From: Sulfurovum sp. | GTDB taxonomy: Bacteria > Campylobacterota > Campylobacteria > Campylobacterales > Sulfurovaceae | Reading direction: 5' to 3' | Assembly (NCBI GenBank): GCA_027081115.1 | Contig: JALWLD010000112.1 | Span: 124,001-188,000, forward strand | Length of the DNA: 64,000 bases | In this document: piece after piece, positions 10,149 through 20,634 of the stretch | Position numbering within the stretch: position 1 is the first letter of the stretch | Layout of the letters: every line of letters begins with the position of its first letter | Notes under the pieces: model-generated | Told to the model about the DNA's origin: nothing | Seen by the model: the letters and a program-made list of their open reading frames with translations, nothing else | Database searches by the model: none | Translations under genes and position numbers: made by a program

Positions 10149-11846
10149 TTAGAGTTTGTCTACAACCTGAATGCCAAGTATATCCAAACCTTGTTTAATG
10201 GTTTTTGCTGTTAAGTCAGCCAAAAGAAGACGTGATATTTTTATTTCCTCGGGAACACCCTCTTTAAGTATAGGATTTTGTTCATAAAAACGCATAAAAA
10301 GTGTTGCCAACTCGTACAAATACGTTGTAATCTGATTTGGAGAGGCATCTTCTGCTGTACGTTCAAGAATATCTTCAAAACGAAGTAACATAACTGCCAA
10401 ACGATGTTCAAGTACATCCCCAATAATAATTTCCCCCTTTAACTCACCATCAAAACGTCTAAAGATACTCTGTATTCTTGCATAAGCATACTGCATGTAT
10501 AACGAGGTATTTCCTTCAAAAGATAACATTTTATCCCAGTTAAAAATATAATTGGATTCACGGTTGATGGCAAGATCTGCATATTTCACTGCACCAATAC
10601 CAATGATCTTTGCCAGTGCCTCTACCTCTTCTTCTGAATATGACTCTTTATCTTTTATTGCTGCTTTTGCTTTGATCACTGCCTCATCTAAAAGATCTAT
10701 GAGCTTTACGGTACCACCATCACGTGTCTTAAACGGCTTACCGCCTTTGTCCATCATCGTACCAAAAGCAATATGCTCAAGTTTTACATCTTCGGGGACA
10801 AACCCAGCTTCTTTGGCTACTCTGAACACCTGTTTAAAGTGTCCCCCCTGTCTAGCATCTACCACATACGAGATACGCTTTGCACCAAGTACCTGTGCTC
10901 TATACCAGAGTGCTGCTAGATCCGTTGTTGCATAAAGATAGCCACCATCTCCTTTTTGTACAAGAACAGGTATCTCATCACCTTCAAGAAATACGCACTG
11001 TGCACCATTACTCTCTTTGAGTGATCCTCTTTCATTCAATGCGTCAATAACCTTAGGCAGTTCATCATTATAAAAACTTTCTGCACGTACATCATCTCTT
11101 GTCAAGTTCACATTGAGTTTTTCATACACTTCTTCACAATGCCCCAAAGAGATATCAATGAACTTCTGCCAGAGTTCCAAACAGTATGCATCGCCAGACT
11201 GTATTTTGACTACATACTCTCTTGCTTTATCTGCAAATTCGGCATCTGCATCAAAACGCCCTTTGGCATCTTTGTAAAACTGCTCTAAATCTTTTAGAGA
11301 CACCGAACCATCTTCCCCCATCTCTTCAAGGTAGGCAATGAGCATACCAAACTGTGTACCCCAATCACCAATATGGTTTTGGCGGATCACCTCATCTCCA
11401 AGAAAAGTCAAAAGATTGGCAAGTGTATCTCCTATGATCGTGGAACGGAGGTGTCCCACATGCATCTGTTTTGCCATATTTGGACCTGAATAATCAACGA
11501 CAACTTTTATAGGGTTTTCATGCTTTTCTACACCTACTCGCTCATCTACACGAGATCTTTCACAGTTTGTCGCGATAAATAACGGATTTAACCATAAATT
11601 TATGAAGCCGGGACCTGCAATTTCTGCCTTTGCAATAATACCGTCAATATCAAGGTTCTCAATAATACTTGCAGCGATATCTCTTGGATTTTTACCCAGT
11701 TTTTTAGAAAGTGCCATAGCACCGTTAAACTGATAATCCCCGAAATCAGGTTTAGTAGCTTCAGAAACAGACATCGGCTGTTCAGAGATATTTGCTTTGT
11801 CAAATGCTTTTTGAATCGTTTGGTTGATTGTTTGTTTTAATTTCAT
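10149..11846 (-). CDS. argS: Arginyl-tRNA synthetase
   Basis: VVDYSGPNMAKQMHVGHLRSTIIGD class I HIGH-type motif and ArgS C-terminal domain. Confidence 0.97.
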   Translation of the reverse strand: MKLKQTINQTIQKAFDKANISEQPMSVSEATKPDFGDYQFNGAMALSKKLGKNPRDIAASIIENLDIDGIIAKAEIAGPGFINLWLNPLFIATNCERSRVDERVGVEKHENPIKVVVDYSGPNMAKQMHVGHLRSTIIGDTLANLLTFLGDEVIRQNHIGDWGTQFGMLIAYLEEMGEDGSVSLKDLEQFYKDAKGRFDADAEFADKAREYVVKIQSGDAYCLELWQKFIDISLGHCEEVYEKLNVNLTRDDVRAESFYNDELPKVIDALNERGSLKESNGAQCVFLEGDEIPVLVQKGDGGYLYATTDLAALWYRAQVLGAKRISYVVDARQGGHFKQVFRVAKEAGFVPEDVKLEHIAFGTMMDKGGKPFKTRDGGTVKLIDLLDEAVIKAKAAIKDKESYSEEEVEALAKIIGIGAVKYADLAINRESNYIFNWDKMLSFEGNTSLYMQYAYARIQSIFRRFDGELKGEIIIGDVLEHRLAVMLLRFEDILERTAEDASPNQITTYLYELATLFMRFYEQNPILKEGVPEEIKISRLLLADLTAKTIKQGLDILGIQVVDKL

Positions 11847-11936
11847 ATGTTTTCCGTATTTGAATGGAATAATGCAGGAACAGCGACGCTGTAAGGAGTA
11901 CTGAACGCCCAGCGCTGAACACTGAACGCTAGATTT

Positions 11937-12179
11937 TTACGCTTTTGTCTCTTCTTTGACTTCTTCTTTAACTTCAGTCACTTTTTCTTCGATCTTTGCT
12001 TCTTCTTTTTTAGCTACTTCAACAACTTCATCTTCATCTTCTTTGATGGCTTTCTTGAAATCTTTGATCCCTTTACCCATACCTTTTGCAAGATCTGGAA
12101 TCTTCTTTGCTCCAAAAAGTAGTACTACGATCGCAAGAACGATCAATAATTCTGGCATACTTGGCATACCCATAGTCAA
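11937..12179 (-). CDS. tatA: Sec-independent protein translocase subunit TatA
   Basis: [39 protein letters not shown]. Confidence 0.93.
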   Translation of the reverse strand: MTMGMPSMPELLIVLAIVVLLFGAKKIPDLAKGMGKGIKDFKKAIKEDEDEVVEVAKKEEAKIEEKVTEVKEEVKEETKA

Positions 12180-12253
12180 TCCTTTTTACTCAGTTTTGAG
12201 TATTGTTTTAAAATTTTAACAATTATACATAAAAATGTTTAACATCACCCAAA

Positions 12254-12874
12254 CTAATGCAGCCATTGCTCAATAAATTTATCTTCGGTCTCTTTACTAA
12301 ACTTTAACCTTGCTGCTTTAGCCACAATAATGAACTCTTCAGCTGCTTCCGCAACAACATCATTAATAATCGTAAAATCATACTCATGCACTGCTTCTAT
12401 CTCATCTCTGGCATTCTTCAAACGATTGAGTATTACCTCTTCTACATCGGTACACCGTGTACGAAGTCTACTTTCGAGCTCTTTTAAACTTGGTGGTGTA
12501 ATGAATGCTGATGTCGTAATATCATTCATCTTGGCACGTACCAGTCTGTGTCCTTGCACATCTATATCAAAAATTACAAGTTTCCCTGCCTCCAAGGCTT
12601 CATTAACAGGTTTTAACGAAGTACCATAATAATTTCCATGTACTTCTGCATACTCCAAGAAATTCCCTGCTTTAATATCTTCTTCAAAACTCTCTTTGCT
12701 TACAAAAAAATAGTCTCTACCATCCTTCTCCCCTGTTCTTGGATGACGTGTTGTTGTAGAAATTGAGAAATAGTACTCACCTATTTCTCCCGATGCGGCA
12801 TTGATAATAGTACTCTTCCCTGCACCACTTGGACCAGACAGAACAAGAATGGCACCTTTTTGTCTCTTTAACAT
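12254..12874 (-). CDS. gmk: Guanylate kinase
   Basis: LVLSGPSGAGKSTI Walker A, TTTRHPRTGEKDGRDYFFV. Confidence 0.97.
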   Translation of the reverse strand: MLKRQKGAILVLSGPSGAGKSTIINAASGEIGEYYFSISTTTRHPRTGEKDGRDYFFVSKESFEEDIKAGNFLEYAEVHGNYYGTSLKPVNEALEAGKLVIFDIDVQGHRLVRAKMNDITTSAFITPPSLKELESRLRTRCTDVEEVILNRLKNARDEIEAVHEYDFTIINDVVAEAAEEFIIVAKAARLKFSKETEDKFIEQWLH

Positions 12875-13785
12875 TATTTTTTATCCTTAAGCGTAATGGT
12901 TATATCGACCTTTTTGTCTTTAAGCAGTTTTTTGATCTTCTTGAGCTTCATACCTTCAATTGCAGCAATAAGTGTCTCTTCAAAACTATAAGTCTCGTCA
13001 GATTTTTTTTCTTTTTTCTTTTTTGAGTTCTTTTCACTTTTTTCTTTTTTCATTCTCTTTTTACTAAGCTTTTCTTCTACACTTTTATTACTCAAAATAT
13101 CAACAATTTCATCTTCAGAGATGATCTCCAAACCATCTGCTTCCAAATGTTCTGTGATCACTTCAACTTTACGGGATTCATAGTCTTCATCCACACTTAA
13201 AAGATCTATCTCATTGTCATCATCATTTAACAATGCTTTAATTCGTTCAATCTCTTTGCTGTCAAGAACCTCTGCTTCTCTGCTTGGTTCAAGTTCAACT
13301 TCAGACTCCTCTTCAAGTATTTCCTCTACATCCACTTTTGTATCTTCCTCTTCTAGAGGTTCATTCTCTATTTTGTCGGCACTTAAAGGAAAAATAAAAG
13401 GTGTCGTAGCCCCCTCTTCATCAAGTTTCTCTACTTCATTATCCAACATATCTACAAAGATTTCATCCATCTGCTTGACGCGTTCTATGACCGTAGTGAT
13501 TTGTGAAGGTAAAAATGGCTTTTTAATCACTTCGTCAAAGTTTTCAAGTTTATTAGCAACTTCATTGTCACTACTTAAGTAAACTCTGCTTTTCACCATA
13601 AGATTTTCAAGTGCAGTTTCTACTTCCTCTCTATAAGAGAGATCATCTACAAATACAATGTCATATTTTTTTTGCTCTGCCAGTGTAATATCACTAATCT
13701 CCTCAAGAACACTCTTCTCATCACGAAGACAAAGATCAATGAGTCGGGAGACCACAGGATTGGTATTGATAAGCAAAATATTCAT
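12874..13785 (-). CDS. Receiver-like domain protein with acidic middle and basic tail
   Basis: N-terminus has receiver-like FVDD and VIKKPF motifs; then Glu/Asp-rich and Lys-rich tracts; abuts gmk. Confidence 0.6.
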   Translation of the reverse strand: MNILLINTNPVVSRLIDLCLRDEKSVLEEISDITLAEQKKYDIVFVDDLSYREEVETALENLMVKSRVYLSSDNEVANKLENFDEVIKKPFLPSQITTVIERVKQMDEIFVDMLDNEVEKLDEEGATTPFIFPLSADKIENEPLEEEDTKVDVEEILEEESEVELEPSREAEVLDSKEIERIKALLNDDDNEIDLLSVDEDYESRKVEVITEHLEADGLEIISEDEIVDILSNKSVEEKLSKKRMKKEKSEKNSKKKKEKKSDETYSFEETLIAAIEGMKLKKIKKLLKDKKVDITITLKDKK

Positions 13786-13965
13786 AAAGAGACTCCAGAA
13801 AGTAATTGTTATTATTATAGTGTAATTTGGGGAAAAAGTTATCTAACATGCAACTAGAAAACTAACTTTATCTTAGTTGTGTTCAGATTTTACATGATTT
13901 GATTGAGTTGTACATTAGGTACCTCGAGTGAAAATACATGAAATATGGATACAAATAAGATAAAG

Positions 13966-14042
13966 TGGTACACCCATCAGGATTCGAACCTGAGACCTTC
14001 GGTACCGCAAACCGATGCTCTATCCAGCTGAGCTATGAGTGC
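13966..14042 (-). tRNA. tRNA-Arg (anticodon GCG)
   Basis: GCACTCATAGCTCAGCTGGATAGAGCATCGGTTTGCGGTACCGAAGGTCTCAGGTTCGAATCCTGATGGGTGTACCA; anticodon loop TTGCGGT; CCA encoded. Confidence 0.92.
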
Positions 14043-14094
14043 ACATTTAAAATGTAGTAGCGATATTTAGAGCGCAATTGTACCTAAATATACT

Positions 14095-14790
14095 TTATTT
14101 TTCAAGTAGTTTCATTGGAGTAAAGAGTTTTAATACCTCTTCATTTTTGATAAAGGTATGATTGTAAGGGTGTTCTACCTCTATAGTCTTAAAGTTTTCA
14201 AGCGGAAGCTTCTTTTTCAGTGTTTTGGCATGCGTACCAAAAAGGATGAGTGTTGGGTCATCTTCTTCTAACTCTTGAAGTAAAGTTTTCATAAAGGGGT
14301 TCCATGCTTTCACATGTCTGTTGGAAGATTTTTTATCGGTAAAGACAAGTGCTGTGTTTAAAAGTAATACGCCGTTTTTTTCAAAGTTTTTACGTAACTC
14401 TTCGATGGAATTAATGAAACCATCTTTATCAATGCCTGCTATAGCTTCTTGAGAGAGATCAGAAGTACAGAGGTCACCTTTGGCTAAAAGAGCCATCTTT
14501 ACAAAATTGCGCAAACTTGTAGCACGGTTTACCTCTTTACTTAGCCCGTTGTCTGAAAAAATAGTTTGTACTTTTTCATCGATAAAGGCATATCCTCCTG
14601 CACTCTCTGCTCTTGGATAGGGGTCTTGTCCAAAAAGAATATATTGTACTTTCTCTCTTGGTAAGGTTTGAAAAGCATTAAAATAATTTAAGGCATCCGG
14701 GAAATAACTTTTGTCATTTTCCAAAAAATCTCTGTATTTTTTATCTAAAGAAAGATAGGCTTTCTCCAGTATCATCTGCCAGGAGTCCAT
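14095..14790 (-). CDS. ung: Uracil-DNA glycosylase
   Basis: ILFGQDPYPRAESAGGYAF, LLLNTALVF, HPYNHTF. Confidence 0.88.
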   Translation of the reverse strand: MDSWQMILEKAYLSLDKKYRDFLENDKSYFPDALNYFNAFQTLPREKVQYILFGQDPYPRAESAGGYAFIDEKVQTIFSDNGLSKEVNRATSLRNFVKMALLAKGDLCTSDLSQEAIAGIDKDGFINSIEELRKNFEKNGVLLLNTALVFTDKKSSNRHVKAWNPFMKTLLQELEEDDPTLILFGTHAKTLKKKLPLENFKTIEVEHPYNHTFIKNEEVLKLFTPMKLLEK

Positions 14791-15116
14791 TACCCTTGTT
14801 TCTCTTTTTTAATCTTATCAAACTTAATGATGAGTTCTATTTTATTTTCAGGGATACCCAGCTTTTTGGAGATAGTGGCTCTACTCTCTCCCTCTTCAAC
14901 CAATGCCATTACTTCATCATGGGATGAGATACTTTCTATTACATCTTTCACTGCCACACGAGAAGCCTCAAAATTGTCAATGGTACTATCTTTAAGCGCA
15001 AGTATCTCCCGAAGTTTTTTGATCTCTGTTTTCAGTCCTCTATTTTTAAATAACAGCACTATAAGTAAAATCAACACTGACACAAACGAACCCATCAAAA
15101 TTTCCAAATAAATCAT
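14790..15116 (-). CDS. Membrane-anchored coiled-coil/HTH-like protein, unknown
   Basis: N-terminal TM, coiled coil, ESRATISKKLGIPENKIELIIKF helix-turn-helix-like tail. Confidence 0.55.
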   Translation of the reverse strand: MIYLEILMGSFVSVLILLIVLLFKNRGLKTEIKKLREILALKDSTIDNFEASRVAVKDVIESISSHDEVMALVEEGESRATISKKLGIPENKIELIIKFDKIKKEKQG

Positions 15117-15967
15117 AACAACTCCAAAATAATAAGAATTAAAAAGACAAACCCTAAATAGCCATTCACTGTAAAGAAAGCTTTGTCTATTTTTGTAAAA
15201 TCTTTGTTGACAAGGTAGTGTTCATAACCCAACATCACTGCAGAAAAAACCACAGAGAGCCATGCCCAATAACCCAAACCGGCATCTACTACAAACCATG
15301 CCCAAAAAACAATCGTCAAAATATGAAACAGTTTGGCAATATGCATCGTATTTGTTGCACCAAAATGTGAGGGGACGGAGTGTAAACCATTCTCTTTGTC
15401 AAACTCTATATCTTGCAAGGAGTATAAAAGATCAAATCCTGCTACCCAGAACATCACACCCATTGCAAGATAAACAGACCAGGATGTCACTTCTCCCAAT
15501 ACAGCTACTACACCTGCAATAGGTGCCAAACCAAGACTTATACCAAGTATGAGGTGTGCTGCAGCAGAAAAACGTTTAAAGACCGTATAAGCACCCAGTA
15601 CAATAAGTATAGGCACAGCAAGTTTCAATGCCATCTCATTAACAAAATAAGCCACAGCAATAAAGAGCAAGGCATTAATAATAATAAATCCAAGCATTTG
15701 AGTATTGGAAACCCTTCCATCTACGGAGGGACGATTTTTAGTTCGTGGGTTCAGTATGTCAATGTCTCTGTCAAGGTATCGGTTAACACCCATAGCAAAG
15801 TTACGTGCGGTAACAGCGGCCAGTGTACCCAAGAAAAGTAACTTCCATCCAAACCAACCATCTGCTGCCACAATCATGGCAATAAAGATAAAAGGCAGAG
15901 AAAACACTGAGTGTTTAAACATGACCAGTTCAGAAAAATCTGCAAGCATTATTTTAAATTTATTCAC
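15113..15967 (-). CDS. UbiA-family polyprenyltransferase (MqnP/UbiA-like)
   Basis: NRYLDRDIDILNPRTKNRP and SLQDIEFDKENGLHSVP aspartate motifs, multiple TM segments. Confidence 0.85.
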   Translation of the reverse strand: MNKFKIMLADFSELVMFKHSVFSLPFIFIAMIVAADGWFGWKLLFLGTLAAVTARNFAMGVNRYLDRDIDILNPRTKNRPSVDGRVSNTQMLGFIIINALLFIAVAYFVNEMALKLAVPILIVLGAYTVFKRFSAAAHLILGISLGLAPIAGVVAVLGEVTSWSVYLAMGVMFWVAGFDLLYSLQDIEFDKENGLHSVPSHFGATNTMHIAKLFHILTIVFWAWFVVDAGLGYWAWLSVVFSAVMLGYEHYLVNKDFTKIDKAFFTVNGYLGFVFLILIILELL

Positions 15968-15998
15968 TTCTAATTTCTACTTTATAATTTCTAATTTT

Positions 15999-16553
15999 TT
16001 ATGGATGTCGTATTTTCAGTTTACTGTTCAATGACCAGGCAATAACCAATACAAGAACAGCAATGACATAAGGGTTTGGTATAAGACCGTAAGCATAAAC
16101 TAAATAGAGTATCCATAACAGTATTGCTCCCAAAGGTGTAGGTACACCAACAAAATATTTGGCAGCCTCACCCACTTCCATACCAATATTAAATTCAATC
16201 AAACGTCTTAATCCAGAGATAATATAAAAAATAAATACCATGCCAACTGCTATCTGCGTCATGCCTGTTGTATTTTCTGTAATAGCATAGTAGAGTAAAA
16301 AGGAAGGCATGACCACAAAAGAGATAAAGTCAGCAAAACTGTCTACCTGTATACCAAACTCTGTTGAAAGGTTGTATTTTCTTGCTACTTTACCATCTGC
16401 AATATCCAGACCACCAGCGATCCAAGCCAAGATTATAGCGGTAAAATAATCACCATGCACAATAAAATGTATAGCTATCAAACCAGCTGCTATATTTCCA
16501 AAAGTAATAAGATTGGCAATGTTAAAACGATTGTCTTTGTCATATAAATTCAT
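15999..16553 (-). CDS. pssA: CDP-alcohol phosphatidyltransferase, PssA-like
   Basis: AGGLDIADGKVARKYNLSTEFGIQVDSFADFISF = DG(x)2AR(x)8G(x)3D(x)3D variant. Confidence 0.85.
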   Translation of the reverse strand: MNLYDKDNRFNIANLITFGNIAAGLIAIHFIVHGDYFTAIILAWIAGGLDIADGKVARKYNLSTEFGIQVDSFADFISFVVMPSFLLYYAITENTTGMTQIAVGMVFIFYIISGLRRLIEFNIGMEVGEAAKYFVGVPTPLGAILLWILYLVYAYGLIPNPYVIAVLVLVIAWSLNSKLKIRHP

Positions 16554-16610
16554 ACCGTATTTTACCCTCTTTGCTCTTAACCCTTAACACTATCTTGTTA
16601 TCATAGTGCT

Positions 16611-17510
16611 ATGGAAAAAGTTAAACAACTAGCAATTATCGGCTCTACTGCATCAGGAAAAACTTCACTTGCTGTACAAGTGGCAAAAGCCTATGATGCA
16701 TATATACTCTCTCTTGATTCTCTCTCTATATACAAAGAGATAGACATTGTTTCTGCCAAACCAACACTAGAAGAGAGAGAAGGTATTGTACATTTTGGTA
16801 TCGACTACATCTACCCTCATGAACTATTTGATGTAACAACATTTATAACACTCTATAAAGAGGTGTATCAAAAATGTTCAACGGAGAATAAAGCACTCGT
16901 TATTGTAGGTGGCACCAGTTTTTATTTGAAGATGTTGATAGAAGGTGTCTCTGATTTACCAACTATTTCAGCACATACAAAAAGAGAAACATTAAAACAC
17001 TTACAGGATCTACCAAAGACACATGCCTTTCTCACAGAATTTGACCCCGAGTATATGTCTAAAATTGAAGTAAATGACACTTACCGCATAGAAAAAGCTT
17101 TACACATTTACCTAGAGACAAACACCACACCCTCAGTCTATTTCAAAACACATCCTCCCATTCCAACAATACAATCACACCTACCCATCTATCAAATAGA
17201 GTGGGAGAGAGAAATATTACGTCAACGTATAGCCCTTAGAACAAAAATGATGGTCAAAGAAGGTCTCATCGATGAGATCTGTACGTTGGAAAAAAAATAT
17301 GGGAGAATACCCAACTGTATGAAAGCCATTGGGATTAAAGAAACTTTAGCCTATTTGGATGGTCTCTATACAAAAGAAGAAATGATAGAAAAGATTACTA
17401 CAAATACCTCACGTTTGGCAAAACGACAAAAGACATTTAACAATTCTCAATTTAATAATGTAACCAAAGGGAGTGTCGCAGAGCTGGAAAGAATTTTATT
17501 GGATTTATAG
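16611..17510 (+). CDS. miaA: tRNA dimethylallyltransferase
   Basis: AIIGSTASGKTSLAVQVA P-loop, SLDSLSIYKEIDI, VGGTSFYLKMLIEG. Confidence 0.93.
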   Translation: MEKVKQLAIIGSTASGKTSLAVQVAKAYDAYILSLDSLSIYKEIDIVSAKPTLEEREGIVHFGIDYIYPHELFDVTTFITLYKEVYQKCSTENKALVIVGGTSFYLKMLIEGVSDLPTISAHTKRETLKHLQDLPKTHAFLTEFDPEYMSKIEVNDTYRIEKALHIYLETNTTPSVYFKTHPPIPTIQSHLPIYQIEWEREILRQRIALRTKMMVKEGLIDEICTLEKKYGRIPNCMKAIGIKETLAYLDGLYTKEEMIEKITTNTSRLAKRQKTFNNSQFNNVTKGSVAELERILLDL

Positions 17511-17516
17511 TTAATT

Positions 17517-17584
17517 GGTACTGTCAGAAGACAGTACCATGCAGAAATAGTCTGCACTGCAGGGTGTTGTACATTTACAACACC
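17517..17584. terminator. Three consecutive hairpins between convergent miaA and nuoN
   Basis: GGTACTGTC-AGAA-GACAGTACC; GCAGA-AATAG-TCTGC; GGTGTTGT-ACATTT-ACAACACC. Confidence 0.65.
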
Positions 17585-17599
17585 AAATAGCATACGATA

Positions 17600-19090
17600 T
17601 TAATATCCTGAAGCAGATATCATATAATAAAGGTAGGATACCAACGGCTGCACGTAGAAGATAGCACCAACTGTTGCCAGCGTTGCCATACCAATTACAA
17701 CAACCAATGGTTTAGAGAAGTTATAGTAGACAGTATCTACATCTTTTACCGGATCTTTCAAGAACATATAGACAATCAACTTTAGGTAGTAGTATGCTGC
17801 AATAGCGGCATTCAGACCCATAACGATCGCCAACCATACATAGCCAGAGTTTACTGCTGCCTGCATAATATAAATTTTTCCCCAGAAGACTGAGAATGGT
17901 GGCACACCTGCAAGTGATAACATAAAAATTGCCATAATCACAGCGCCCATTGGCATGATCTTGATTAAACCTGCAAACTTCTCAAACGGATGGTCATATC
18001 TCGCATTAAATCTTCTGTTCTTATGTCTTGATATCCATAACATTGAGAATGCCCCAAGGTTTGTGAACATAAAGAGTGCATAATATAAGAAGATACCCGT
18101 CGTACCTTCTGTTGTACTCAATGCCAAAGCTGCAATAACAAAACCAGCATGTGAGATAGAAGAGTATGCCAACATACGTTTAACATCATCTTGTACCAAA
18201 GCCATGATATTTGCAAGTGTCATTGTAATGACGGCTATTGCAAGCAAAATGATTCTTACCCATTCAACACCAAGGTCAATGTACATACCGAAGATTCTAA
18301 TCGTTACAACGATCGCTGCAATCTTTGGAACAATGGACATATATCCTGCCAACGGTGCAGATGCACCCTCATAAACATCCGGTGCCCATGTATGGAACGG
18401 AAAGAGTGAGAGTTTAAATGCAAAGGCAACCAAAAGAAGGATAGACGCACCAAAGATTGTGATCATGATACCTATTTCACCAAGTCTTGCTGCCATCACT
18501 TCTGCAATTTTATATAGCTCTACTGAACCTGTGATTGCATAAAGTGCTGCTGAACCCATCGCATAAAATGCTGCTGCCAATGCACCCATAGTAAAGTACT
18601 TTACTGCTGCCTCATAAGAGTTACTTCTGTTGTGAAGCGCGATGAGTGTATAGAGTGCCAATGATGCTGTCTCAATCCCTACAAAGATCAAGATCAGGTT
18701 GTCTGAAGTGACCATAAACTGGAAACCAGCTACCATAAAAAGGAACATAGCAAAGAATTCCGGGTAAGAGTACTCATGAAATCTTTTTGAAGTCAATGCC
18801 AACGGTGTAAAGATCATTGAACCAATAATGATCATAAGCTGTGAAATGATGGAGATACCATCAATAAGCATCACATCAAAGAAACCACGTTCATTCACAT
18901 TCAGACCCAATACTGCACCAAAATCGATAAAGAGTATCAAAAGGGTTAACATTACATAAAGTGACTTATGTAGTTTATCATTGATCAGGTCAAGTACCAA
19001 AATAATCAAAGCACCGGCAATTGCAATCAGCATTGGCGCCAGCGTGATGAGATTAAGACTTTCCATACTTACATTTATAGGTTGTAACAT
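17600..19090 (-). CDS. nuoN: NADH-quinone oxidoreductase subunit N
   Basis: Mrp antiporter-type membrane subunit; last in nuo order. Confidence 0.93.
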   Translation of the reverse strand: MLQPINVSMESLNLITLAPMLIAIAGALIILVLDLINDKLHKSLYVMLTLLILFIDFGAVLGLNVNERGFFDVMLIDGISIISQLMIIIGSMIFTPLALTSKRFHEYSYPEFFAMFLFMVAGFQFMVTSDNLILIFVGIETASLALYTLIALHNRSNSYEAAVKYFTMGALAAAFYAMGSAALYAITGSVELYKIAEVMAARLGEIGIMITIFGASILLLVAFAFKLSLFPFHTWAPDVYEGASAPLAGYMSIVPKIAAIVVTIRIFGMYIDLGVEWVRIILLAIAVITMTLANIMALVQDDVKRMLAYSSISHAGFVIAALALSTTEGTTGIFLYYALFMFTNLGAFSMLWISRHKNRRFNARYDHPFEKFAGLIKIMPMGAVIMAIFMLSLAGVPPFSVFWGKIYIMQAAVNSGYVWLAIVMGLNAAIAAYYYLKLIVYMFLKDPVKDVDTVYYNFSKPLVVVIGMATLATVGAIFYVQPLVSYLYYMISASGY

Positions 19091-20625
19091 TACTTAACCT
19101 CCTCTATTATGATTTTTGTTTTGGCAGTTCTGATAATATCTTTTGCCTCAACGGTAATGGCTTTTTCATCCATAAATGTCAACATTGCTTTGACTGAATT
19201 ATCGATCGGTTCAAGGATCGGTTTAGGGTAGATACCCAACCAGATAACAATCAGTACCAACGGCACCAAAGACATAGTCTCTTTTGCATCAAGGTCTTTA
19301 AGTGTTTTATTTGCTTCATTGGTTACCGGACCAAAGAAAGACTTCTTAAATACTGACAACATATAGATAGCACCAATAATGATAGATGTACCAGCCAAGA
19401 TTGTCATAATTGGAGAAATCTGATAGAATCCAAGGAGTACAAGGAACTCACCGACAAATCCAATTGTCAATGGTAGACCGACCGATGCCATAAGCATGAT
19501 CCCGAAGATCACTGCATATTTTGGCATGACTGAAGCCAATCCACCAAACTCATCCATCATTTTTGTATGTCTTCTGTCATAAATAACACCTACAAGCATA
19601 AAGAGTGCTCCTGAGACGATACCGTGAGATAACATCTGAAACACAGATCCTGAAATACCTTCTGCATTCATTGCAAAGATACCAAGCATAATAATACCCA
19701 TGTGAGATACAGATGAATAGGCAATAACCTGTTTCATATCTTTCTGTGCATAGGCTACCATTGCTGTATAAATGATCATAATGATCGAAATAATGGCGAT
19801 TGGCGTGATAGCCATTACAGATGCATCAGGGAACATTGGAAGTGAAAATCTTACAAAACCGTATGTACCCATTTTAAGGAGTACCGCTGCTAGTATGACT
19901 GAACCGATTGTTGGTGCCTGCCCGTGAGCATATGGTAACCATGTGTGGAACGGGAACATTGGAACTTTGATCGCAAATCCAACAAAGAATGCTGCAAAGA
20001 GCCATAGCTGATAATCAACCGGAAGGACCAATGTGTACCAATCCGTAATCGCAAAACTCCATACACCTGTAAGGTTATGATATACATATGCAACAAATAA
20101 CATACCTACCAGCATAATGAGTGAACCCGTAAATGTATAAAGGAAGAATTTGATCGATGCATAAACACGAAGAGGTCCACCCCATGCTCCAATGATATAT
20201 AACATTGGGACAAGAGAGAGTTCCCAGAATACATAGAAAATGATCGCATCAAGAGAAACAAAGACACCTACCATAGTCATCTCAAGGAATAACAAGGTAA
20301 TGACCATGTTTTTCATATTCTCTTTGATGGTCATAGACATCATACCGATCAGTGTCATCAATGTTGCCATGATGATAATGAATAGTGAGATACCATCTAC
20401 ACCTAAATAATACCCGATACCAAAATCAGGGATCAACGGGATCATTTCAACGAATTGCATACCTGCATTTACAGAGTCAAAACTAAACCATAACCATAAA
20501 GAGAGGAAAAACTCAATCGCTGCAACAGTGATACCGTACGCTCTTGCACTCTCTTTATTTACTACAAATCCTAACAATCCTGCGATTGCTGGGAAAAATA
20601 CTAATATACTTAAAATATTATCCAT
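19090..20625 (-). CDS. nuoM: NADH-quinone oxidoreductase subunit M
   Basis: YYLGVDGISLF, FFVGFAIKVPMFPFHTWLPYAHGQAPT. Confidence 0.95.
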   Translation of the reverse strand: MDNILSILVFFPAIAGLLGFVVNKESARAYGITVAAIEFFLSLWLWFSFDSVNAGMQFVEMIPLIPDFGIGYYLGVDGISLFIIIMATLMTLIGMMSMTIKENMKNMVITLLFLEMTMVGVFVSLDAIIFYVFWELSLVPMLYIIGAWGGPLRVYASIKFFLYTFTGSLIMLVGMLFVAYVYHNLTGVWSFAITDWYTLVLPVDYQLWLFAAFFVGFAIKVPMFPFHTWLPYAHGQAPTIGSVILAAVLLKMGTYGFVRFSLPMFPDASVMAITPIAIISIIMIIYTAMVAYAQKDMKQVIAYSSVSHMGIIMLGIFAMNAEGISGSVFQMLSHGIVSGALFMLVGVIYDRRHTKMMDEFGGLASVMPKYAVIFGIMLMASVGLPLTIGFVGEFLVLLGFYQISPIMTILAGTSIIIGAIYMLSVFKKSFFGPVTNEANKTLKDLDAKETMSLVPLVLIVIWLGIYPKPILEPIDNSVKAMLTFMDEKAITVEAKDIIRTAKTKIIIEEVK

Positions 20626-20634
20626 CTCGACCCC

